Under the pieces are notes generated by a model. It was not told where the DNA came from, ran no database searches, and saw only the letters and a list, made by a program, of their open reading frames with translations. A DNA stretch of 64,000 nucleotides from an uncultured Streptomyces sp. (GTDB lineage: Bacteria > Actinomycetota > Actinomycetes > Streptomycetales > Streptomycetaceae). Shown one piece after another: positions 59,119 to 64,000 of this stretch (the stretch's first letter is position 1; every line of letters starts with the position of its first letter). A program made the translations under genes and the position numbers. The stretch lies in the NCBI RefSeq assembly GCF_947488945.1, contig NZ_CANLBS010000026.1:17515-81514 (forward strand), given 5' to 3'.

Positions 59119-61086
59119 ATGCCGCGCTCACGCCTCGGCACCTCTTTGACTCTCGTCCTCGGCGTCCTGATCACCTGCGCCATGGCGGTGCTGCCTCACG
59201 CGAACGCGGATGAGGTGCCGCCTTCCGAACCGTTCGCCGCCGTGCAGTACGGCACGAACGGCTGCATCGAGGTCGGTGTCCGGGAGACCCAGCCCAAGCC
59301 GTACGCGGCCCCCGAGGGCTACGAACCAGCGGCCAACGCCTACCCGGGCTTCGGCTACGACCCGGCCGCCCTCGGCTTCACCGTCACCAACGGCACCAAC
59401 GCCTGCCGCTACAACTTCCGCGACGCCACCGGAACAACGGTGATCGGCTCCGCCTACTGCGTCCAGTGGGCGAAGGGCCAGCGCACCGGCACCGGCTACG
59501 ACCCGGAACCGGCCGGAACCATCCGCAACGCGGGCTACGTCCAGCGCATCCTGCAGGAGTACTGGCCCGCCACGGACCTGCCCGCAGTGCCCTCCACGAA
59601 TGCGACGGTGGCCAACCGTCAGCGCTCGGGCACGGTCGCGATGGCCATCCACTACTTCACCGACGGCATCGTGATGCCGCCGGACTACCAGGACAGGGCG
59701 CTCTACGAGGTCGTGCAGAAGATCGTGACCGACGTGCTGGCCGCCGGCCCGGCCCCGGCCGCCGCCGATCCCACCCCGACGATCGAGGGCCCGGACGGCG
59801 GCGCGGCCGGAGAGCTGATCGGCCCGTTCGCCATCGGGGCCAACGCGACCGGCCCGATCACCGTGACCGTCGAAGGCGCCGAAGCCTTCCTCGACCCTGC
59901 GGGCACCCAGCCGTTCGCGAGCGGGGGCTCCCTCGCTCCCGGTGGCCAGCTCTGGCTGCGTTCGGCTACGCCCGCCTCTGCGACCCTGGCCGCCACCGGG
60001 CCCGTGACGGCACAGATCGGCACCCTCATGAAGGGCGACCCGGCCTACAAGGTGCAGGCGATGATGCTCGCCCAGGCACTGCCGCTGCAGGGCAAGTCGG
60101 CCGTGACGGTGGACATCGCGGCGGGTGACCCGCCCCGGATGACCAGCGAGGTCTCCGCTGCCACGCTCACCACCGGTGAGACCGTCACCGACACCGTCAT
60201 CGTGTCGGGCCTCACCGGGGCCGGCTCGCTCGCCATCACTCTCTACGGGCCCCTGAGCGCGGTGAACGGCGGCTGCGCCGACGTCGACTGGACCGGCACA
60301 CCGCCCGTCGCGCGTCGCTTCGACCCGGTGACACTGACCGGTTCCGACCGCACCACCACGCCGGAACAGACCATGACCGAGCAGGGCTGCTACTCCTTCG
60401 GCGCCGTTCTGGATCCCGCATTCGGCGAGGACGTCTCCTTCGCCCCGGGCGAACCGCACGAGACGTTCCTGGTCGAGCCCCGGTACGTACCGCCCGTTCT
60501 CTCCGTCACCACCCGGGCGTCGGCCACCACGGTGCAGGCAGGCGAAGGCGTGAGCGACGACGTGACGGTATCCGGCCTCCCCTCCGAGCGCACGCTGACC
60601 GCCACCGTCACGCTCTACGGGCCCCTCGCGCCCGGCGCCGACGGCACCTGCGACGGCATCGACTGGTCCGCACCCGACCTGCCGGTGGCGGCCCGCCACA
60701 CCCCCATCGTGTTCACCTCGGACGGTACGAAGACCACCGACGTGGTGCATCCGGAAGACGCCGGCTGCTACAGCTTCGACGCCGAAGTGACGCACGACGC
60801 CCTCACCGGCGGCCAGGTGCCCGTGAGCCATGGCCTCGGCCTGAAGGCGGAGACCGTTCTCGTCGAGGCCGGGCCGAGTCCCACCCCCACTCCAACCCCG
60901 ACCCACACCCCGACCCACACTCCGACCCACACGGGCCCCGTTCCACCACACCCACACCCGCACCCGCACGGCGCGCTCGCCAACACCGGCAACACTGACC
61001 CCCTGTTGGGCCTGATCGCCGCCGCCGCGGCCTGCTGCGTCGGGCTCGGCGCCCTGGTGATGATCCGCCGGCGCCGCCACGGCTAG
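59119..61086 (+). CDS. Sortase-anchored surface protein with a thioester-type domain
   Basis: 655 residues. Signal peptide to about residue 30 (A-N-A-D). Residues about 40-215 are a thioester (TQXA/TED) adhesion domain, with Cys114 in S-A-Y-C-V-Q-W and the partner motif A-I-H-Y-F-T-D-G at 176-183; the Gln that should cross-link to the Cys is Ala174 here. Two about 110-residue beta-sandwich repeats follow, each with V-S-G-L, L-Y-G-P-L and G-C-Y-S-F, then a Pro/Thr/His-rich wall-spanning stretch, a sortase E signal L-A-N-T-G (620-624), a membrane helix and R-R-R-R-H-G. ATG at 59119 with AGGAAGG upstream. Covalently wall-bound. Confidence 0.85.
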   Translation: MPRSRLGTSLTLVLGVLITCAMAVLPHANADEVPPSEPFAAVQYGTNGCIEVGVRETQPKPYAAPEGYEPAANAYPGFGYDPAALGFTVTNGTNACRYNFRDATGTTVIGSAYCVQWAKGQRTGTGYDPEPAGTIRNAGYVQRILQEYWPATDLPAVPSTNATVANRQRSGTVAMAIHYFTDGIVMPPDYQDRALYEVVQKIVTDVLAAGPAPAAADPTPTIEGPDGGAAGELIGPFAIGANATGPITVTVEGAEAFLDPAGTQPFASGGSLAPGGQLWLRSATPASATLAATGPVTAQIGTLMKGDPAYKVQAMMLAQALPLQGKSAVTVDIAAGDPPRMTSEVSAATLTTGETVTDTVIVSGLTGAGSLAITLYGPLSAVNGGCADVDWTGTPPVARRFDPVTLTGSDRTTTPEQTMTEQGCYSFGAVLDPAFGEDVSFAPGEPHETFLVEPRYVPPVLSVTTRASATTVQAGEGVSDDVTVSGLPSERTLTATVTLYGPLAPGADGTCDGIDWSAPDLPVAARHTPIVFTSDGTKTTDVVHPEDAGCYSFDAEVTHDALTGGQVPVSHGLGLKAETVLVEAGPSPTPTPTPTHTPTHTPTHTGPVPPHPHPHPHGALANTGNTDPLLGLIAAAAACCVGLGALVMIRRRRHG

Positions 61087-61137
61087 GACAACGACCCACG
61101 GCCGCCCCCGACCGGGCACGGCACAGGACCGGAGTAA

Positions 61138-61181
61138 CGGCGCGGCTCCCCTCCCGGAACTCCGGGACGGGAGCCGCGCCG
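61138..61181. terminator. Strong terminator after the surface protein gene
   Basis: CGGCGCGGCTCCC (61138-61150) pairs with 61169-61181, and a second stem TCCCGG/CCGGGA forms in the loop. It lies 52 bases after the stop. Confidence 0.8.
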
Positions 61182-62286
61182 TGCCGTGCGGGATTACCGG
61201 CCCCGCCCGGGACGGCGGACGGGGGCGGGCCGGGCGGGCTGTTGGCGGTATACGGGGACAGCAGCCTCCGCCAGGGCGGCCGGGACACGGCCCGCACCCG
61301 GCCGGCCCAGCAATGTCCGCCGGCACGGCCGCAACCCGGCCAGTGAGCGGGAACGGCGCCACGCTCCCGCGGAAGCAGGCCCGCGGCCCGCACGAGACCG
61401 GCCGGGCCGGGGGTGAGCCGTCGGCGGGAGCGCGGCGGCGGGGACGGCGGAACGCGGTGCCCGACAGCGGACCGGAACCAGCAGCACAAGAACCGCCCGG
61501 GCCCGCCGACTGCCCACCGGCCGGGTACGGCCCTGCGGGCGGGGACCGGCTGAGGGATCCTGCTGGCGGGGGCGACGGTCTCCGCCGGGACAGCAGGATG
61601 CGGCCCGCCGCCGGGCCGGCCACGGGAGCGGAGCGGTCACGACGGGCCGGAACTGGCGGCACAGCTGCGGCAACGGTCGACGGGACCGCCGCGCGCGTCG
61701 GCCTGGACTCGGCGGGCCGAAACTCGCGATCGTTCAGGCAGATCATGATGACGGCCGCTCAGGCCGGGGTGCCGACGGCGGTGTCCGCCGCGCCGGGCGC
61801 GCACCACCGCGGTGACCACCCATGGAGCTGCGCATGACGCCCCCGCGCACCGGGGTGCACCCGGGCGCGGCGGGGCCGGGGCGGCCCGGAGGCGACAGAG
61901 GGGGGTGGCGCTGGGAGCTGTTGTCCCAACCGTCCAGCACCTCAGCAGCCGCGTACGCCGACCACCTGCCCACTTGAGTACCCCCCACCCGGAAACCAAA
62001 CATCCCGCCACGCCTGCGACGAACCCATGGGGACGGACCCGCGGCCTCCCAGCCCCAGGTGACACCACCACCAGGCAAAACAGGGAGCCGGCCTCCCAGC
62101 TCCGCTGAGAAAACAGACAATCCGGACTCCTGGGAGACCGGGCTGGGAGGTCAGCAGCTTCGTCCGTCTCCCGGCCGCTTGGCGGGTGACGGGCCTTCGT
62201 CACCATCGGCGTGCGGAGGCGTTCTCTACGTGACGGGTGTGGAAGGACGAGCTTTCTGCCCCGGACGACCTGCAGGAGGACCGCCC
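61182..62286. other. Gene-free stretch with a dispersed repeat
   Basis: Apart from repeat copy 2 (61410-61586) I find no coding frame with family motifs and no ribosome site before a plausible frame. The last 100 bases probably hold the promoter of the acyl-CoA-binding protein gene. Confidence 0.5.
61410..61586. repeat. Dispersed 180-bp repeat, copy 2
   Basis: Matches 50451-50630 in the same orientation, including GGTGCCCGACAGCGGACC and CAGCAGCACAAGAACCG. Differences are mainly substitutions plus three short indels. No transposase is next to this copy. Confidence 0.75.
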
Positions 62287-62607
62287 ATGGGCAGCGAGGC
62301 GCAGTTCCAGAAGTCAGCCGACACCGTCGCCAATTTAGACAAGGACGGCCCGATCCGTCCCACCTCGGATGATCAGCTGTACCTCTACAAGTACTTCAAG
62401 CAGGCGAAGGTGGGGAACAACGACACACCCAAGCCAGGGATGATGAACTTCACCGCCAAGTACAAGTGGGAGGCCTGGACTTCGGTGAAGGACGTGTCCC
62501 GGGAAGAGTCCCACGAGAAGTACGTGTCGAAGCTGGTGGAGATCCTCGAAAAGGTGGGCGACGAGAAGGCCCGCGGGTACATCCAGGAGATCAGCGCCCT
62601 GGCCTGA
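62287..62607 (+). CDS. Acyl-CoA-binding protein (ACBP fold), eukaryote-like
   Basis: 106 residues. The ACBP signature is complete: L-Y-L-Y-K-Y-F-K-Q-A-K-V-G (Tyr and Lys that hold the acyl-CoA), K-P-G-M-M-N-F, K-Y-K-W-E-A-W and Y-V-S-K-L-V-E-I-L, in the right spacing for a four-helix ACBP. The C-terminal A-R-G-Y-I-Q-E-I-S-A extension is like fungal members. ACBPs bind long-chain acyl-CoA in the cytosol and are mostly eukaryotic. The gene has more A/T than its neighbours. ATG at 62287 with AGGAGGACC upstream; no operon partner. Confidence 0.85.
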   Translation: MGSEAQFQKSADTVANLDKDGPIRPTSDDQLYLYKYFKQAKVGNNDTPKPGMMNFTAKYKWEAWTSVKDVSREESHEKYVSKLVEILEKVGDEKARGYIQEISALA

Positions 62608-63163
62608 GTACCGGCGCCGCCGGGGTGCGAGGTCTGCGCCCGGCGGCCGGCCGGGTCCGATGTGACGGAGGTCGGCGCGTCCGTCGGAGCGTCCGTCGGC
62701 TTCTTCGCCCGCCGTGCTGGGCCTCCCGAACGGGCGACCCGTCCCCCGCACGGCGCGATCAGCCGGAGCCGGTGCCGCCGGGCGGCCTCTGGGGGCCCTG
62801 TTCGAATCGCCCGTCCCCTAAAAGGGTGGTCCGAGGGCCGTCGTGGATGGCGAGCGTGCGGTCGGGTAGGCAGGGGCGGACCTGCCCCCATGATCAACTG
62901 GAGTTCCTGTGTCCGGATACGTCTCTGTCCCTCCCAGCCGCCAGTCCCGGGCGCGTCTGGGTGAAATAACCCTGCGTGACTTTAGAACCAGCGGGGTCAA
63001 GAAGGATCTGCGGCCCCGCCATGGGCACTCTGCGGCCCAAGGTGCTTTGGGCAACGGGGCCGGCCCACTCGTTCACTTGCCGCTGTCCGCCTTGCCATGG
63101 GCCGGTGAATCGGCACCTACGCCCGGTGAGTACGACGAACTGAGCTCCACGCCCGGCCTCTGA
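62608..63163. other. Gene-free stretch
   Basis: Open frames here are compositional shadows with no motif or ribosome site. The inverted repeat at 63164 borders it. Confidence 0.5.
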
Positions 63164-63224
63164 CACAACGTCAATGGTGGGCCGTCGCCGGACCACCGGG
63201 CAGCGGCCCACCATTGACGTTGTG
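63164..63224. terminator. 21-bp perfect inverted repeat with 19-base loop
   Basis: 63164-63184 (starting CACAACGTCAATGG) pairs fully with 63204-63224. Less GC-rich than the other hairpins of the window. It lies beyond the stop of the FG-GAP protein gene (63351) and could terminate it, or be the remains of a small inverted-repeat element. Confidence 0.6.
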
Positions 63225-63350
63225 AAGATCAAGCAACCGGCCCAGAGCCGGAACGCGGGCCCTCGCGCCGCGGCGGCGGCTTCGAGCGACACCGTTCTGG
63301 GGAGGATCTGGGCGACGCCCTGGTCTCCGCCAGCGGGTACTTTTTGTGGG

Positions 63351-64000
63351 CTATCGGGTCCGGAAGCGGCGGAAGAGGTTGCGGGCTACGTGTACGCCCG
63401 GCCCGCCGAAGCCGACGATGTCGACGCGCCCGTCGCCAGTGATGTCGGCCAGGAAGCGGGAGTGGCGGTCGACCCGCCAGCCGCCGGCGTCCTCGTTGTA
63501 CCCAAAGCCGCGGCATACCAGCTGAGCCTTTTCGAAGGTGCCGTCGCCGTTGTTGTGGGAGACCCACACGCCCTCGTTGCCGAAGCCGATGATGTCGGGC
63601 TTCTTGTCACCCGTGACGTCGGCGAGGAGGCGGAGGTGCTTCCCGCCCGTCCACCCCTGCGCTTGCCCGTAGTCGTTCAGGACGAGCCGGGCGGGTTCGA
63701 ACGTGCCGTCGCCGCGTCCGCGGGCGACGACGACACCTTGGGGGCCGAAGCCGACCATGTCCGGCACTCCGTCGCTGGTGGTTTTGATCAGGAACCGGGG
63801 GTGCTCGTCGATGGAGGTCCATCCCTGGTCGACCCCGAAGTCATCGAGGATGTAGAGAGGTTCGGCGAATACCCCTTCTTCGTCCTGGAGGGAGACCCAG
63901 AGGCCGTCGTCGTGGCAGCCGACGATGTCGAGCCTGCCGTCGCCGGTGGTGTCGGCGAGGAAGCGGGGGTGCTTGTCGACCAGCCAGCCGCCGGCCTCCT
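63351..64000 (-). CDS. FG-GAP/VCBS repeat protein, C-terminal part
   Basis: 216 codons lie in the window and the gene continues past the right edge. It consists of beta-propeller-type repeats of about 55-65 residues, each with F-L-A-D-(I/T)-T-G-D-G-R-x-D-I-V-G-F then G-V-x-V-(A/S) and D-G-T-F-E. The D-x-(T)-G-D-x-x-x-D loops bind calcium in this family. It ends L-F-R-R-F-R-T-R before a TAG. The N-terminal domain, which would tell whether it is a lectin, hydrolase or peptidase, is not visible. Probably secreted. Confidence 0.85.
   Translation of the reverse strand, partial: EAGGWLVDKHPRFLADTTGDGRLDIVGCHDDGLWVSLQDEEGVFAEPLYILDDFGVDQGWTSIDEHPRFLIKTTSDGVPDMVGFGPQGVVVARGRGDGTFEPARLVLNDYGQAQGWTGGKHLRLLADVTGDKKPDIIGFGNEGVWVSHNNGDGTFEKAQLVCRGFGYNEDAGGWRVDRHSRFLADITGDGRVDIVGFGGPGVHVARNLFRRFRTR

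Noticed and set aside
59128..61746. An 872-codon open frame on the minus strand
   Set aside because: Antisense to the surface protein gene, whose signal peptide, repeats and sorting signal are coherent.

Overview
The window is high-GC actinobacterial DNA, almost certainly from a Streptomyces chromosome. Supporting signs are GTG starts, four-base ATGA/GTGA gene overlaps, strong third-position GC, Tat-type lipoproteins, a LAxTG-anchored surface protein, DUF5753/DUF6879/DUF402 regulatory gene sets, and sugar ABC transporters without their own ATPase. The many decayed genes, insertion-sequence remnants and species-specific secreted proteins suggest an accessory or arm region rather than the conserved core.

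Layout. 1-7.6 kb: redox genes (start of a Tat-exported 2Fe-2S subunit, lipoprotein flavodoxin, frameshifted NAD(P)-binding protein, two aldo/keto reductases, zinc alcohol dehydrogenase, DHA2 drug exporter) and a divergent MmyB-type regulator. 7.8-15.4 kb: an ATP-dependent DNA ligase gene split exactly at its catalytic K-x-D-G motif by a 6.48-kb recombinase element (8777-15259). The element has perfect 10-bp terminal inverted repeats, a 6-bp direct repeat CCGTCG at each side, three overlapping tyrosine-recombinase-type genes (the middle one split by a frame change), a DUF6262/TnpC-like gene and one cargo gene. Removing the element with one CCGTCG copy restores the ligase frame K-F-D-G-F-R-A-L. 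15.4-18.5 kb: small orphan genes and decayed genes, including an integrase-like pseudogene and a Spd-like membrane protein.

19-27 kb: a group of small secreted proteins (three paralogues with four conserved cysteines and one DUF11-type protein) around a DUF5753/DUF6879/DUF402 gene set. 27.3-28.4 kb: IS5 and IS110 remnants. 28.8-35.0 kb: a LacI-controlled sugar importer with a GH13 alpha-glucosidase and two palindromic operators. 35.1-40.2 kb: a nitrilase-family hydrolase, a LysR regulator, a histidinol-dehydrogenase-like enzyme and an APC permease. 40.2-48.8 kb: a second LacI regulator and a catabolic cluster (bicupin, alpha/beta hydrolase, second histidinol-dehydrogenase-like enzyme, SDR, HpcH/HpaI aldolase, MHS-family importer, double SnoaL-like protein) marked by ATACGTAT operators; its substrate is unknown to me.

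49-64 kb: a LysE exporter; a hyaluronan-synthase-like glycosyltransferase, a small membrane protein and a UDP-sugar dehydrogenase that could make an exopolysaccharide; an MFS/ArsR divergent pair; decayed thioesterase and SDR genes; a sortase-anchored thioester-domain protein that lacks the thioester glutamine; a eukaryote-like acyl-CoA-binding protein; and the C-terminal part of an FG-GAP repeat protein. About a dozen genes carry frameshifts or stops, so either this region is decaying or the assembly has single-base errors; the sequence alone cannot settle which. I saw no tRNA, rRNA or CRISPR array.
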